From: Oscillospiraceae bacterium
GTDB taxonomy: Bacteria > Bacillota > Clostridia > Oscillospirales > Oscillospiraceae
Reading direction: 5' to 3'
Length of the DNA: 64,000 nt
NCBI GenBank assembly: GCA_020025275.1
Contig: JAHHSI010000002.1
Span: 1-64,000 of the forward strand
Positions within the stretch are counted from its first letter, which is position 1. Each line of letters starts with the position of its first letter. This document shows, piece by piece, positions 53,105 to 61,803 of this stretch. The notes under the pieces are model-generated. The model saw nothing but the letters and a program-made list of their open reading frames with translations. It did no database searches and had not been told where the DNA came from. A program made the translations under genes and the position numbers.

Positions 53105-54376
53105 TTACACACCCAGTTTCTCAAGGGCCGCCATCCGCAGACAGCAGCAGAAAACCGAGATGGCCTGCTCCAATTCCTCCACCGGAGGCAGGGACGGCGC
53201 AATGCGGATATTGGAGTCCGCCGGGTCGACACCATAGGGGAAGGTGGCGCCGGCGCCGGTCATGACCACACCGGCCTCTCCGCACAGCTCCAGCGTCCGC
53301 TTGGCGGTGCCGGGCATGGCGTTGAGAGACACGAAGTAGCCGCCGCAGGGCCGCTCATAGCGGGCGATGTCCAACGGAGCCACTTCCTCGTCCAGTGCAT
53401 GGAGCACGGCGTGGAACTTGGGGCGCAGGATCTGGGCGTGGCGGCGCATCAGCTCCAGTGTGTGGGCCCGATCCTTCAAAAAGCGCACATGGCGCAGCTG
53501 ATTCATCTTGTCATAGCCGATGGTCTCCACGCCCATGATCTTGGTGAAGTAGGCCATATTTGCCTCACTGGTGGCCATCACAGAGATCCCCGCACCGGGG
53601 AAGGTCACCTTGGAGGTGGAGGCAAACTCGTAGACCATGTCCGGGTTGCCGCACTGGGCGCACAGAGAGATGATGTCCGTAAAGGGCACGAAGTCCCCCT
53701 CAAACTCGTGGATGCAGTAGGCGTTATCCCACATGAGCATGAAGTCCGGGGCGGCCGGCTTCATGGAAGCGAGGCGGCGAATGGTGTCCTCGGAATAGAT
53801 GATGCCGTCGGGATTGGAGTATTTAGGCACGTTCCACATACCCTTCACCGCCGGGTCCTTGATCAGCTCCTCCACCACGTCCATATCGGGTCCCTCCGAT
53901 GTCATGGGCACGGTGAGCAGGGTGCAGCCCAAAGACTCCGTCACACGGAAATGCCGGTCATAGCCGGGGGCCGGGCACAACCATTTCACCTCGTCCAGCT
54001 TTCCCCACGGCTTTTCGCTGTGGGCAAGGCCATTGGTAAAGGCCATGGCCACGGTGGCGTACATCAGCTGCAAGCTGGCGTTGCCGCCGATGAAGCACTG
54101 CTCCGGCTTGCAGCCGAGGATGTCGGCAAACAGGCGGCGGGCCTCGGGCAGGCCGCACAGCTCGCCATAGTTGCGGCTGTCGATCCCGTCACTGAGATAG
54201 TCCTCCGGCCGAGTCATGCCCTCGGTCATGCCCATGACCAGATCCAACTGCTCCCGTCCCGGCTTGCCACGGGCCATATTCAGCTTCAGATGCAGTGCCT
54301 TCAGGCCTTCAAACTGCTCCGTCAGAAGTGCATATTCCGCTTGGCGCTGCTCCTTTGTCATCTCTGTATATTTCAT
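53105..54376 (-). CDS. AspT-like PLP aminotransferase (PF12897-type)
   Basis: 423 aa. NMARGKPGREQLDL near the N-terminus, NYGELCGLPEAR, FIGGNASLQLMY, and the Lys site in FASTSKVTFPGAG define the AspT/MocR-like aspartate aminotransferase group. The ATG at 54376 follows AAAAGGAG. It likely interconverts aspartate and oxaloacetate, but the substrate is inferred only from family. It is unrelated in subgroup to the aminotransferase at 18937. It has its own promoter and terminator. Confidence 0.9.
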   Translation of the reverse strand: MKYTEMTKEQRQAEYALLTEQFEGLKALHLKLNMARGKPGREQLDLVMGMTEGMTRPEDYLSDGIDSRNYGELCGLPEARRLFADILGCKPEQCFIGGNASLQLMYATVAMAFTNGLAHSEKPWGKLDEVKWLCPAPGYDRHFRVTESLGCTLLTVPMTSEGPDMDVVEELIKDPAVKGMWNVPKYSNPDGIIYSEDTIRRLASMKPAAPDFMLMWDNAYCIHEFEGDFVPFTDIISLCAQCGNPDMVYEFASTSKVTFPGAGISVMATSEANMAYFTKIMGVETIGYDKMNQLRHVRFLKDRAHTLELMRRHAQILRPKFHAVLHALDEEVAPLDIARYERPCGGYFVSLNAMPGTAKRTLELCGEAGVVMTGAGATFPYGVDPADSNIRIAPSLPPVEELEQAISVFCCCLRMAALEKLGV

Positions 54377-54412
54377 TGCTAAGACTCCTTTTGATGATGG
54401 TCTAATGGGTGT

Positions 54413-54441
54413 AGTGTAGCACAAAACGGCGCACACTACAA
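54413..54441 (-). promoter_or_regulatory. Promoter for the AspT-like gene
   Basis: TTGTAG and TACACT on the minus strand with a 17-base spacer. Confidence 0.5.
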
Positions 54442-54456
54442 TTCTTTTCCCGTAAT

Positions 54457-54804
54457 TTACAGCCGCTGCTCCCACTCCTGCTGCCGGAAGCCCACCAGCA
54501 CAAAGTCATCTCCCACCAGGATCGGGCGCTTGACCAGCATCCCGTTGCCGGAGAGCAGCTGCAGCTGCTCGTCCTCCGTCATGGCGGGCAGCTTGTCCTT
54601 CAGCTGCAGCTCCTTATACACAAGACCGCTGGTATTGAAAAACTTCTTGAGCGGCAGCCCGGACATCTCCCACCACCGGCGCAGCTCGTCGGCACTGGGA
54701 TTTTGTCCCTTGATGTCCCGCACCTCTATGGGGATCTTGCGCTCCTCCAGCCACGCCTGTGCCTTGCGGCAGGTCGAGCACTTTTCATAGCAAACAAACA
54801 GCAT
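54457..54804 (-). CDS. ArsC/Spx-family thioredoxin-fold protein
   Basis: 115 aa. CxxC near the N-terminus (YEKCSTCRKA), NTSGLVYKEL in the middle and LVKRPILVGDDFVLVGF at the end are family hallmarks. It could be a YffB-like reductase or a Spx-like regulator; the Arg-rich RNA-polymerase-contact region of true Spx is not evident. Arsenate reduction is the family name rather than a proven role, and no ars genes are near. It is 30 bases downstream of the Smr gene in a two-gene unit. Confidence 0.88.
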   Translation of the reverse strand: MLFVCYEKCSTCRKAQAWLEERKIPIEVRDIKGQNPSADELRRWWEMSGLPLKKFFNTSGLVYKELQLKDKLPAMTEDEQLQLLSGNGMLVKRPILVGDDFVLVGFRQQEWEQRL

Positions 54805-54834
54805 GGATATGCCTCCTTTTCAAGTACACAAAGA

Positions 54835-55080
54835 TTAAAATTCACGCAGAACAAGATCGGTGGCACCCGCTCCGATGCCTGCCTCGATCCGCAGGACACG
54901 GGGGTGCTGTCCGTATTCGTTCCGCACCAGATCCCGCAGCACGGTACCGCTGTGGAAGCCGTGGATACAGCGGATCCGGTAGGTCGCTCCCGTCGCACGG
55001 CGCAGCGCTGCGTCCAGTGCTACTCTGGCCTGATAGGTATTCTTCCCGTGGAGATCCACCTCCACAATACCCCCTGCCAT
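54835..55080 (-). CDS. Small Smr (MutS2-type) domain protein
   Basis: 81 aa, just a Smr domain: VDLHGKNTYQARVAL, RIRCIHGFHSGTVLRDLVR. The first HG matches LDxH-like nuclease residue 1 and the HGxG-like block carries F in place of the Gly-rich residues (HGFHSG), a mild departure from the usual pattern. Smr domains bind branched DNA or cleave RNA. GGGGGTGG precedes the ATG at 55080. Confidence 0.85.
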   Translation of the reverse strand: MAGGIVEVDLHGKNTYQARVALDAALRRATGATYRIRCIHGFHSGTVLRDLVRNEYGQHPRVLRIEAGIGAGATDLVLREF

Positions 55081-55104
55081 GGTACCACCCCCTTTTTCTG
55101 CTCT

Positions 55105-55133
55105 ATTTTACTCGAACGAAATTGAAGTTGCAA
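55105..55133 (-). promoter_or_regulatory. Promoter for the Smr-ArsC pair
   Basis: TTGCAA and TAAAAT on the minus strand with a 17-base spacer. Its -35 lies within the spacer of the opposing promoter. Confidence 0.6.
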
Positions 55134-55150
55134 GACTTTCCTGCTATAAT
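55122..55150 (+). promoter_or_regulatory. Promoter for the metallophosphoesterase-nfo pair
   Basis: TTGAAG, 17-base spacer, TATAAT on the plus strand, overlapping the minus-strand promoter. Confidence 0.65.
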
Positions 55151-55178
55151 AGCGTCATTCCATCAAAGGAGCCGTACT

Positions 55179-55649
55179 ATGAAGATCCTTGTTCTCTCTG
55201 ATTCCCACGGAAACGTGGCCGCAATGTCCGCCTGTGTGGAGCAGATCCAACCCCGCTGCATCCTCCATTTAGGGGACTGTATCCGGGACGCCGAAGAACT
55301 CGGCCGCCGCTTTCCCCACATCCCCATGGAGATGGTCCCCGGCAACTGTGACTGGGGCTGTTCTGCCCCCGGTGAGCGGCTGATCGAGCTGGGTGGACAG
55401 CGGATCCTGCTGATGCACGGCCACACCCGTGGAGTCAAAGAAACCACCATGCGTGCCCGCTATGCCGCCAAGGAGTGCGGTGCGGACATTCTCCTCTTCG
55501 GCCACACCCACCGAGCCTGCGTGGAGTATGACGGCTCTTTGTATATGATGAACCCCGGTTCCATCGGGGACCGGCTCCGCCCCTCGTACGGTGTGATCAC
55601 CATAGAGGGGGAGAAAACGGATTGCTCCGTTTATCGTTTGAAAGAATAA
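55179..55649 (+). CDS. YfcE-type metallophosphoesterase (second copy)
   Basis: 156 aa. VLSDSHGN, HLGDCI, PGNCDWG, MHGHTRG and FGHTHRA supply the two-metal site. The ATG at 55179 follows AAAGGAG; longer in-frame starts upstream fall before the promoter and are excluded. It lies 18 bases ahead of nfo, so both are read from one promoter. The substrate is unknown. It differs in sequence from the gene at 49293. Confidence 0.93.
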   Translation: MKILVLSDSHGNVAAMSACVEQIQPRCILHLGDCIRDAEELGRRFPHIPMEMVPGNCDWGCSAPGERLIELGGQRILLMHGHTRGVKETTMRARYAAKECGADILLFGHTHRACVEYDGSLYMMNPGSIGDRLRPSYGVITIEGEKTDCSVYRLKE

Positions 55650-55667
55650 AATAAAGGAGAAACATTT

Positions 55668-56501
55668 ATGTTTTATATCGGCTGCCATCTCTCCCCTTCC
55701 GCCGGCTATCGGGCCATGGGCGAGACGGCATTATCCATCGGCGCAACCACCTTCCAGTTTTTCACCCGCAACCCCCGGGGCAGCAAGGCCAAGGCCATCG
55801 ATCCGGCGGACATGGCGGCGCTGCGTGCACTGCTCAAAGAGCATGGGTTCGGCCCTCTGGTGGCTCATGCGCCCTACACCATCAATCCCTGCTCCAAGGA
55901 CGAGCGGACGAGGGAGTTTGCCCGTCTGACACTGGCCGACGATCTGGAGCGCATGGAGTACCTCCCCGGCCAGTTCTATAATTTTCACCCCGGCAGCCAC
56001 ACCGGACAGGGAACGGAAAAGGGCATTGAGCTCATTGCCGAGGCTCTCAATTCCGTGCTGAAGCCGGAGCAGCAAACCACCGTGCTGCTGGAAACCATGG
56101 CCGGCAAGGGCACCGAGGTGGGCCGCCGGTTTGAAGAGCTGCGGGAGATCATCGACCGGGTGGAGCTGAAGGACAAGCTGGGCGTGTGTCTGGACACCTG
56201 CCACGTCTCCGATGCCGGCTATGATATTGCCGGCGATCTGGACGGCGTACTGACCGAGTTCGACCGGGTCATCGGTCTGTCCCGGCTTCACGCCATTCAC
56301 ACCAACGATTCTCTCAACCCTGTGGGGGCTCATAAAGACCGCCACGCCCGCATCGGCGAGGGCTATCTGGGCAAGGATGCTTTCGAGCGCATCATCAACC
56401 ATCCCGCCCTGCGAAACCTCCCCTTTGTGTTGGAAACGCCCAACGAGCTGCCCGGCTACGCCGAGGAGATTGCCCTTCTCAAATCCCTACGGACAGACTA
56501 A
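55668..56501 (+). CDS. nfo: Deoxyribonuclease IV (AP endonuclease)
   Basis: 277 aa, full length TIM-barrel enzyme. Metal ligands are in VAHAPY, FHPGSH, LLETMAGKG, LDTCHVSDAGYD and HTNDS with DRHARIGEGYLG. It cuts abasic sites in base-excision repair with three Zn ions. AAAGGAGAAAC precedes the ATG. It is the second repair locus in the window besides the uvr cluster. Confidence 0.96.
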   Translation: MFYIGCHLSPSAGYRAMGETALSIGATTFQFFTRNPRGSKAKAIDPADMAALRALLKEHGFGPLVAHAPYTINPCSKDERTREFARLTLADDLERMEYLPGQFYNFHPGSHTGQGTEKGIELIAEALNSVLKPEQQTTVLLETMAGKGTEVGRRFEELREIIDRVELKDKLGVCLDTCHVSDAGYDIAGDLDGVLTEFDRVIGLSRLHAIHTNDSLNPVGAHKDRHARIGEGYLGKDAFERIINHPALRNLPFVLETPNELPGYAEEIALLKSLRTD

Positions 56502-56538
56502 ACGCCGCATAGTAATTTCTTTTCAAAGAGGTCTTTCC

Positions 56539-56994
56539 ATGAAAAATTTCCGCACTTGGTTGAGTAAGCTTTTGGGATACGGCATCACAGCGCTGCTTAT
56601 TTTCGGCGTATTTTCCCTTGTAGCACTGTTCGGCGGTGCCATCATGCACTTTTTCGGCTTCACCTATGAATCCGCCGGCAGTCTTATTTTGTTCTTTGTG
56701 ATTACAGGTTTGGCAGGCTTCCCCTGCGAAATTCTGGCAAACGCCCTGCCCATGGCGCTGTTGCACATGGGAAAGATTTCAAAAACCGCAGCGCGCGTAT
56801 TATTCGTTCTTCTGGATACGACCGTCACCGTTTTTTTCATGCTGCTTGTGGACTATCTGATGGACAGTGTAGCGGCAACGGATCTATCGGTGATCGTCAT
56901 TGCCTTCATCATGGCCATGGGCAGTGTGAAAGATATCCGGGAACGCCCGGAGGATGTGGAAGAATCGTCGCCCTCCCACAAAACGGATCATTGA
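56539..56994 (+). CDS. YrvL-like membrane protein
   Basis: 151 aa with four hydrophobic segments (about 12-35, 42-68, 82-105, 108-128) and an acidic hydrophilic tail. FGFTYESAGSLILFFVITGLAG and GFPCEILANALPMAL, each read in part, resemble the Bacillus YrvL family. In B. subtilis YrvL is reported to regulate a stress-related sigma-factor regulator; whether this holds here is unknown. The ATG at 56539 follows AAAGAGG. It is 37 bases after nfo. Confidence 0.65.
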   Translation: MKNFRTWLSKLLGYGITALLIFGVFSLVALFGGAIMHFFGFTYESAGSLILFFVITGLAGFPCEILANALPMALLHMGKISKTAARVLFVLLDTTVTVFFMLLVDYLMDSVAATDLSVIVIAFIMAMGSVKDIRERPEDVEESSPSHKTDH

Positions 56995-57013
56995 GACACC
57001 TTTCCACAAACCA

Positions 57014-57058
57014 TAAAAGAGAGCACTGTCCCGGAAAGGGGAACCGTGCTCTCTTTTT
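57014..57058. terminator. Bidirectional terminator between YrvL-like and YgiQ genes
   Basis: AAAAGAGAGCAC and GTGCTCTCTTTT arms with a loop of about 19 bases, serving convergent genes. Confidence 0.8.
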
Positions 57059-57066
57059 ACGATTGC

Positions 57067-59172
57067 TTATTTGCCCGCCCGTTTCTTAGCGAAGGCGGCT
57101 TTTTTCTTGGGGGACATAGGCGGCTTCTGTCCCGGCGTATTCTTCTTCCCACGGGAGGTGGCTGCTGCATGGTTCGCTCCACGGGCCGGTTTTGTTCCGT
57201 GGTTGCACATCGCTGTGTGCCCAGACGATTGTCCACGGTTGGAGCGGCTCTCCTTGCGGCGATCGTCCCGACCACGGTGCGGCTCCTCACGGGAGGCGTT
57301 CTTGCGCCCGCCGCTCTTATGGCGGCTCTCGCCCTTCTTTCTGCCGTGCTCCTCATCCGGCTTTCCGTAACTATGGCCACGCTCCGGGCGAACCAGACAG
57401 TTCTTCCCGTAGCCGATCAGATCGGTCCGTCCCGCCTTCTCCAGTGCCTCAAATACCAGCGGCCGCAGCTGCGGCTTGCCCCACTGCAGCAGCGCTCTTT
57501 GCAGCGCCTTCTCGTGGGGATCACGGGCCACATAGACCTCGCTCATATCCCTCGGATCGATGCCGGTATAGTACATACAGGTCGATACCGTTCCGGGCGT
57601 GGGATAGAAGTCCTGCACCTGCTCCGGCTGGCGGTTGATGCTCTTGAGGAACTCCGCCAGCTGCACTGCGTGCTGCAGCGTGCAGCCGGGGTGGGAGGAC
57701 ATGAGGTACGGCACCAGATACTGCTCCTTGCCGCCCTTTTCATTCAGCTTGCGGTACTGCGCCCAGAACTTTTCAAAGACCTCGAAGTGGGGCTTTCCCA
57801 TATAGTCCAGCACCGTGGAAACACAGTGCTCCGGGGCCACCTTCAACTGTCCGCTGATGTGGTGGTTGACCAGTTCCCGGAAAAACTCCTGATTCTTGTC
57901 CTCCAGCATATAGTCATAGCGCACGCCGCTTCGGACGAACACCTTTTTAATGCCGGGAATGGTGCGCAGCTCCTGCAAAAGTTTGGTATATTCACTGTGA
58001 TCCGGGTCCAGATTCTTACAGGGGCGGGGTGCCAGACAGCTCTTCCCCTTGCACATCCCGTGCTCTTTCTGTTGGGCGCAGGAGGTGTGGCGGAAATTGG
58101 CACTGGGGCCGCCCACATCGTGAATGTACCCCTTGAACTGCGGGTCCTGCACCAGCATCTCCGCCTCCCGCTTCACCGACTCGATGCTGCGGGAGGTGAC
58201 CATTCGCCCCTGATGGAAGGCCAGCGCACAGAAGTTGCATCCGCCAAAGCAGCCCCGGTTGTGGGTGATGGAGAAGCGGACCTCCTCGATGGCGGGCACC
58301 TCCTCTGTATACATAGGATGCACTTCCCGCACATAGGGCAGATCGTACAGCCGATCCAACTCTTGCCGCTGCAGCGGTTTGGCCGGAGGATTCACCACCA
58401 GCATCCGCCCGTCACACCACTGCAAAATGGCCTTGCCACGGATGGGATCGTGCTCCTCATACTGGATCTTGGCCGCCTTGGCATACTCCGTCTTGTCGGC
58501 ACACACCTCTTCATATGAGGGGCAGTACACCTTATGATACCGACATCCGCCCTCGTCGGCGGCAATATACGCAGAGCCGGGAACGTCTGTGATGTGGGAG
58601 ATCTTCTCTTTCCGGGACAGCCGTCTGGCAATCTCGCGGGTCGCCCGCTCTCCCATGCCGTAGGTCAGCAGATCGGCCGGGGCATCAAACAGGATGCTGC
58701 GGCGCACCTTGTCGTCCCAGTAATCATAGTGGGCAAAGCGGCGCAGCGACGCCTCCATGCCGCCGATGATGATGGGCGTATCCGGAAAGGCCTCTCTGGC
58801 CCGATTGGCATAGACAATGGTGGGGCGGTCAGGCCGATAGCCCATCTTGCCGCCGGGGCTGTAGAGATCCCGGGAGCGGCGCTTTTTCGACACGGCGTAA
58901 TGCGCCACCATGGAATCCAGATTTCCGCCGCTGATCAAAACGGCATACCGCGGCTTGCCCATGGCCAGAAAGGCCTGACAGTCCCGCCACTCCGGCTGGG
59001 CCAGAAACGCCACACGGAAGCCATCTGCCTCCAGCGTACGGGCGATCAGTGTGGCGCCGAAGCTGGGGTGGTCAATATAGGCGTCGGCGGATACCATTAA
59101 AAAGTCGTAGTAGTACCAGCCCCGTTCCAGCATCTCCTCCCGGCTCACCGGAAGAAATTCAAATCCTCTCAT
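57067..59172 (-). CDS. YgiQ-family radical SAM protein
   Basis: 701 aa. After an N-terminal B12-binding-like domain (SADAYIDHPSFGATLIARTLE) comes the radical SAM cluster site CFGGCNFC (about 309-316) and DUF3362-like C-terminal regions (DFYPTPGTVSTCMYYTG). The last 120 residues are a Lys/Arg/Gly-rich tail (KKGESRHKSGGRKN, NHAAATSRGKKN) that may bind nucleic acid. The product of the YgiQ reaction is not known. The ATG overlaps the upstream stop (ATGA at 59169-59172), so it is coupled to the phosphatase-GNAT fusion. Confidence 0.93.
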   Translation of the reverse strand: MRGFEFLPVSREEMLERGWYYYDFLMVSADAYIDHPSFGATLIARTLEADGFRVAFLAQPEWRDCQAFLAMGKPRYAVLISGGNLDSMVAHYAVSKKRRSRDLYSPGGKMGYRPDRPTIVYANRAREAFPDTPIIIGGMEASLRRFAHYDYWDDKVRRSILFDAPADLLTYGMGERATREIARRLSRKEKISHITDVPGSAYIAADEGGCRYHKVYCPSYEEVCADKTEYAKAAKIQYEEHDPIRGKAILQWCDGRMLVVNPPAKPLQRQELDRLYDLPYVREVHPMYTEEVPAIEEVRFSITHNRGCFGGCNFCALAFHQGRMVTSRSIESVKREAEMLVQDPQFKGYIHDVGGPSANFRHTSCAQQKEHGMCKGKSCLAPRPCKNLDPDHSEYTKLLQELRTIPGIKKVFVRSGVRYDYMLEDKNQEFFRELVNHHISGQLKVAPEHCVSTVLDYMGKPHFEVFEKFWAQYRKLNEKGGKEQYLVPYLMSSHPGCTLQHAVQLAEFLKSINRQPEQVQDFYPTPGTVSTCMYYTGIDPRDMSEVYVARDPHEKALQRALLQWGKPQLRPLVFEALEKAGRTDLIGYGKNCLVRPERGHSYGKPDEEHGRKKGESRHKSGGRKNASREEPHRGRDDRRKESRSNRGQSSGHTAMCNHGTKPARGANHAAATSRGKKNTPGQKPPMSPKKKAAFAKKRAGK

Positions 59173-60212
59173 AGTTGTTCCTCATATCCAATGTATTTTT
59201 CCAAAATGTCCGCTTCCACCACGCGGAAGCCATACCGCTCAAAAAAGCCGCGGCTCTCCTCTGGGCAGCGTAGGCGCAGATGGTCCCGCCCGCGGGCGCG
59301 GTAGAACTGCACCGCCTGTCCCAACGGAGGAATCCCCAGATGCTTTCCGCGAAACTCCGGTGCGATCCAGTAGCGCCCGATCCAGCCCGCCTGCTCGGTC
59401 TCCTGTGCCGTCAAAAACTCCACCAGACCCATGATTTTCCCATCCATCGACACCGCAACGCCCGGCGTGCCGGGGAGCACCTTGATCCCCTGGGCGCTCA
59501 GTGCCGCCGCGGCGGCGTCATCGATGGGGCCGTAGTCCTCCCCGTTATCAAACATCTTCTGATCTTTCCACCACTTCTGCTTTCCCAGTGTGGAGAGATC
59601 CGCTGCCAGCAGGTGGCTGTTGTCGTCCCGAAAAACCACACGAAGCGCTCCGCCCTCTGCCTCCAGCAGCGACACGGCCGTGTTGTCCCCGTGGGGCGTC
59701 TGGCCGATTTCCTGCAGCGACAGGCCCTGCAGGGAGCCCAGCGTAATGCGCAGGGCGGCGCCGTGACTCACCACCGCCACCGTTTTTCCCTCGTTTTCTG
59801 CGGCGATCGTCTGCAGGGCGGCGATCATGCGGTCCCTGACGTGGGCGGCCGGTTCTCCGCCCTCGATCTTCCACGCAGAGAGGTCCCGGTTAAAGTAAAA
59901 CATCTGCTGTGGGTCACGGGAGGTCAGCTCCTGCCATGTCCGGCCCTCCCAGCTGCCCATATCCACCTCACGCAGCGCCCGCCGTGTCTGCAGTGGCAGG
60001 CCCTTGGGGCCATAGATGGCCTTGGCCGTGGTGCGGGCACGGAAGAGATCGCTGCTGTACACCGCATCCACGGGAATGTCCGCAAAACGCTTTTGCAGCA
60101 CGGCAATCTGTCGATACCCGTGCTGTGTGATCAATCCGTCATAATGGCCGTGGGCGATCCGATACAGGTTGCCCTCCGCCTCTGCATGACGCACTAAAAA
60201 AATTTTTGTCAT
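59169..60212 (-). CDS. Fusion: histidine phosphatase plus GNAT acetyltransferase
   Basis: 347 aa. Residues 1-205 are a phosphoglycerate-mutase-like phosphatase: LVRHAEAEGN with the catalytic RHxE, SSDLFRARTTA, and VVSHGAALR. Residues about 215-347 are a GNAT domain: WIGRYWIAPEFRGKHLGIPPLGQA is its acetyl-CoA motif, read as YWIAPEFRGKHLG and IPPLGQAV. Fusing the two is uncommon and suggests acetyl and phosphoryl editing of one small metabolite. AAGGAGCAG precedes the ATG. Its promoter is at 60337-60365. It is in operon with YgiQ. Confidence 0.9.
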   Translation of the reverse strand: MTKIFLVRHAEAEGNLYRIAHGHYDGLITQHGYRQIAVLQKRFADIPVDAVYSSDLFRARTTAKAIYGPKGLPLQTRRALREVDMGSWEGRTWQELTSRDPQQMFYFNRDLSAWKIEGGEPAAHVRDRMIAALQTIAAENEGKTVAVVSHGAALRITLGSLQGLSLQEIGQTPHGDNTAVSLLEAEGGALRVVFRDDNSHLLAADLSTLGKQKWWKDQKMFDNGEDYGPIDDAAAAALSAQGIKVLPGTPGVAVSMDGKIMGLVEFLTAQETEQAGWIGRYWIAPEFRGKHLGIPPLGQAVQFYRARGRDHLRLRCPEESRGFFERYGFRVVEADILEKYIGYEEQL

Positions 60213-60336
60213 GGTCTGCTCCTTTATATCGCCGTATCCCCTGCGGCAGCCCCGAGCGGGATGCAGCGCTCGGGCGAAAACTCCGCAGCACTTGCCTCAC
60301 AGCGCCGCGCCGGCCCGTTCCCATTCGATTTGATTT

Positions 60337-60365
60337 ATTATAAACGTTTCTCCTGATTTTGGCAA
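60337..60365 (-). promoter_or_regulatory. Promoter for the phosphatase-GNAT and YgiQ operon
   Basis: TTGCCA and TATAAT on the minus strand with a 17-base spacer, about 125 bases before the start. Confidence 0.7.
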
Positions 60366-60434
60366 CGGATTCCCCGGTTTTTTCGTTTTTCTCCGGACAT
60401 ACTATCTTCGTCGCAGGAAAAGGAGTGATCAAAG

Positions 60435-60614
60435 ATGTGTCGTACCGGTTCTTTTGTATGCGGTATGTGCATTGGCCTGATGGTCGGTGCATGTGTGTGC
60501 CTGATGGCCGATCCGCAGCTGCGGCCCGGCAAACACGCAGTGGAAAAAACCATGCGTAAGGTCGGCAAGTCTGTGGACACAGCCATTGAAAATGTGGCAG
60601 ACATGATGGACTAA
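60435..60614 (+). CDS. Small membrane-associated protein, unknown
   Basis: 59 aa. AAAGGAG lies 7 bases before the ATG. The N-terminus MCRTGSFVCGMCIGLMVGAC is a hydrophobic, Cys-containing helix, followed by a positively charged amphipathic helix (EKTMRKVGKSVDTAIENVAD). The pattern recalls YtxH-like or similar small envelope proteins of Firmicutes, but I do not recognise a family. It has its own strong terminator, which supports a real gene. Confidence 0.65.
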   Translation: MCRTGSFVCGMCIGLMVGACVCLMADPQLRPGKHAVEKTMRKVGKSVDTAIENVADMMD

Positions 60615-60636
60615 GACACCCCCGGGCATCGCAAAA

Positions 60637-60670
60637 GCAAAACGGAGCGGCGGCTGCCGCTCCGTTTTGC
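60637..60670 (+). terminator. Terminator after the 59-aa gene
   Basis: GCAAAACGGAGCGGC and GCCGCTCCGTTTTGC, a perfect 15-bp stem with a 4-base loop. Confidence 0.9.
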
Positions 60671-60733
60671 CTGTCTATTCCGATCCAATTCTGCCCATCT
60701 GCGAAATTTTCCCGAGAAAATTTATATTTTTCC

Positions 60734-60761
60734 TTGACAAGACGAATTTCTCTGTTATAAT
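60734..60761 (+). promoter_or_regulatory. tRNA-Ser promoter
   Basis: TTGACA, 16-base spacer, TATAAT, 32 bases before the tRNA. Confidence 0.75.
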
Positions 60762-60793
60762 AGTCAATGCTGTATGAAACAGCTACTATCTAT

Positions 60794-60885
60794 GGAGTAG
60801 TATCGAAGTGGTCATAACGAGCACGATTGGAAATCGTGTTGTCGCCAAAAGCGGCACGAGGGTTCAAATCCCTCCTACTCCGCCA
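60794..60885 (+). tRNA. tRNA-Ser (anticodon GGA), CCA encoded
   Basis: The acceptor arms GGAGTAG and CTACTCC pair over 7 bp, with discriminator G82 and an encoded CCA. The anticodon loop ATTGGAAAT gives GGA. A long class II variable arm is present between the anticodon and T arms, and the T arm reads GGGTTCAAATCCC. It has its own promoter and terminator. Confidence 0.96.
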
Positions 60886-60887
60886 CA

Positions 60888-60922
60888 GAAAAGCCATCGG
60901 TCGTATGATCGATGGCTTTTTT
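60888..60922 (+). terminator. Terminator after tRNA-Ser
   Basis: AAAAGCCATCG and CGATGGCTTTTTT with a loop of about 10 bases. Confidence 0.9.
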
Positions 60923-61027
60923 ATTTTCCCCGCCCGTTCTCCTGCTTGGTCCAGCCGGGACCTGCGCTCAGGACCTCTGTGCTCTCTTTTCCTCTCTCCG
61001 CCTGTCTCTTACGCCTGTGATTTTTTC

Positions 61028-61056
61028 TTGCAAATATGCAGCGTATGGCCTACAAT
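61028..61056 (+). promoter_or_regulatory. Promoter for the TetR gene
   Basis: TTGCAA, 17-base spacer, TACAAT, about 44 bases before the ATG. Confidence 0.65.
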
Positions 61057-61099
61057 GAGGGCGTTCTTTCCGAAGATCTATTTGAAGAGGTGAGTACCG

Positions 61100-61684
61100 A
61101 TGTCCCATATGACCAAACCGGCACTGGAAGCATCCTTGAAAAAACTGATGGCGAAAAAGCCGCTGGATAAAATCACCATTCAGGATTTGACCGCCGACTG
61201 CGGCATCAGCCGCATGGCGTTTTACTATCACTTCAAGGACATTTATGACCTGATCGAGTGGGTCTGCGTGGAGGATGCCACCCGGGCCCTGCAGGGAAAA
61301 AAGACCTATGATACCTGGCACGAAGGGCTGCTGCAGATTTTCGAGGCCGTACTGGAAAACAAAGCCTTTGTTTTCAACGCCTGCCGCTATATCAGCCGTG
61401 ATCGGATGGAGAGCTTTCTCTACCAGCTGATGTATGGTCTGCTGCGGGATGTGGTCCTTGAGAAAAGCGAAAATATCGCCATTAGCAGCGAGGATCAGCA
61501 GTTCATTGCGGACTTTTATAAGTATAGTTTTGTGGGCATCATGCTGGACTGGATCAAGCAGGGCATGAGCGCAGACTACCACCGGATTGTGGAAAAAATC
61601 AGCACCACCATGCAGGGCAACGTGGCCAACTCCATTCAGAATTTTGCCGAAAAAAATCATTCTTATACAAAAGAGGCTCCGTGA
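61100..61684 (+). CDS. TetR/AcrR-family transcriptional regulator
   Basis: 194 aa. The N-terminal HTH is clear: LMAKKPLDKITIQDLTADCG, then ISRMAFYYHFKDIYDLI, about residues 15-52. The ligand-binding domain resembles the TetR_C of DhaS-like proteins. GAAGAGGTGAG precedes the ATG. It lies 119 bases ahead of the oleate hydratase gene on the same strand, so control of that gene by a fatty-acid-like ligand is plausible. The stop codon lies inside its terminator. Confidence 0.92.
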   Translation: MSHMTKPALEASLKKLMAKKPLDKITIQDLTADCGISRMAFYYHFKDIYDLIEWVCVEDATRALQGKKTYDTWHEGLLQIFEAVLENKAFVFNACRYISRDRMESFLYQLMYGLLRDVVLEKSENIAISSEDQQFIADFYKYSFVGIMLDWIKQGMSADYHRIVEKISTTMQGNVANSIQNFAEKNHSYTKEAP

Positions 61685-61711
61685 TCAAAATTTGATCACG
61701 GAGCCTCTTTT
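61669..61711 (+). terminator. Terminator after the TetR gene
   Basis: AAAAGAGGCTCCGTGATCAAA and its reverse complement form a perfect long stem with almost no loop. The stop codon at 61682-61684 lies within it. Confidence 0.9.
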
Positions 61712-61803
61712 ATCCATGGTGGAAATCCCTTCGGCTGGGTACTATAGACTCATCAGCGAAATATCCCACATCAATCGGACAATTTTGAAAGGTGGTTCTT
61801 TTT

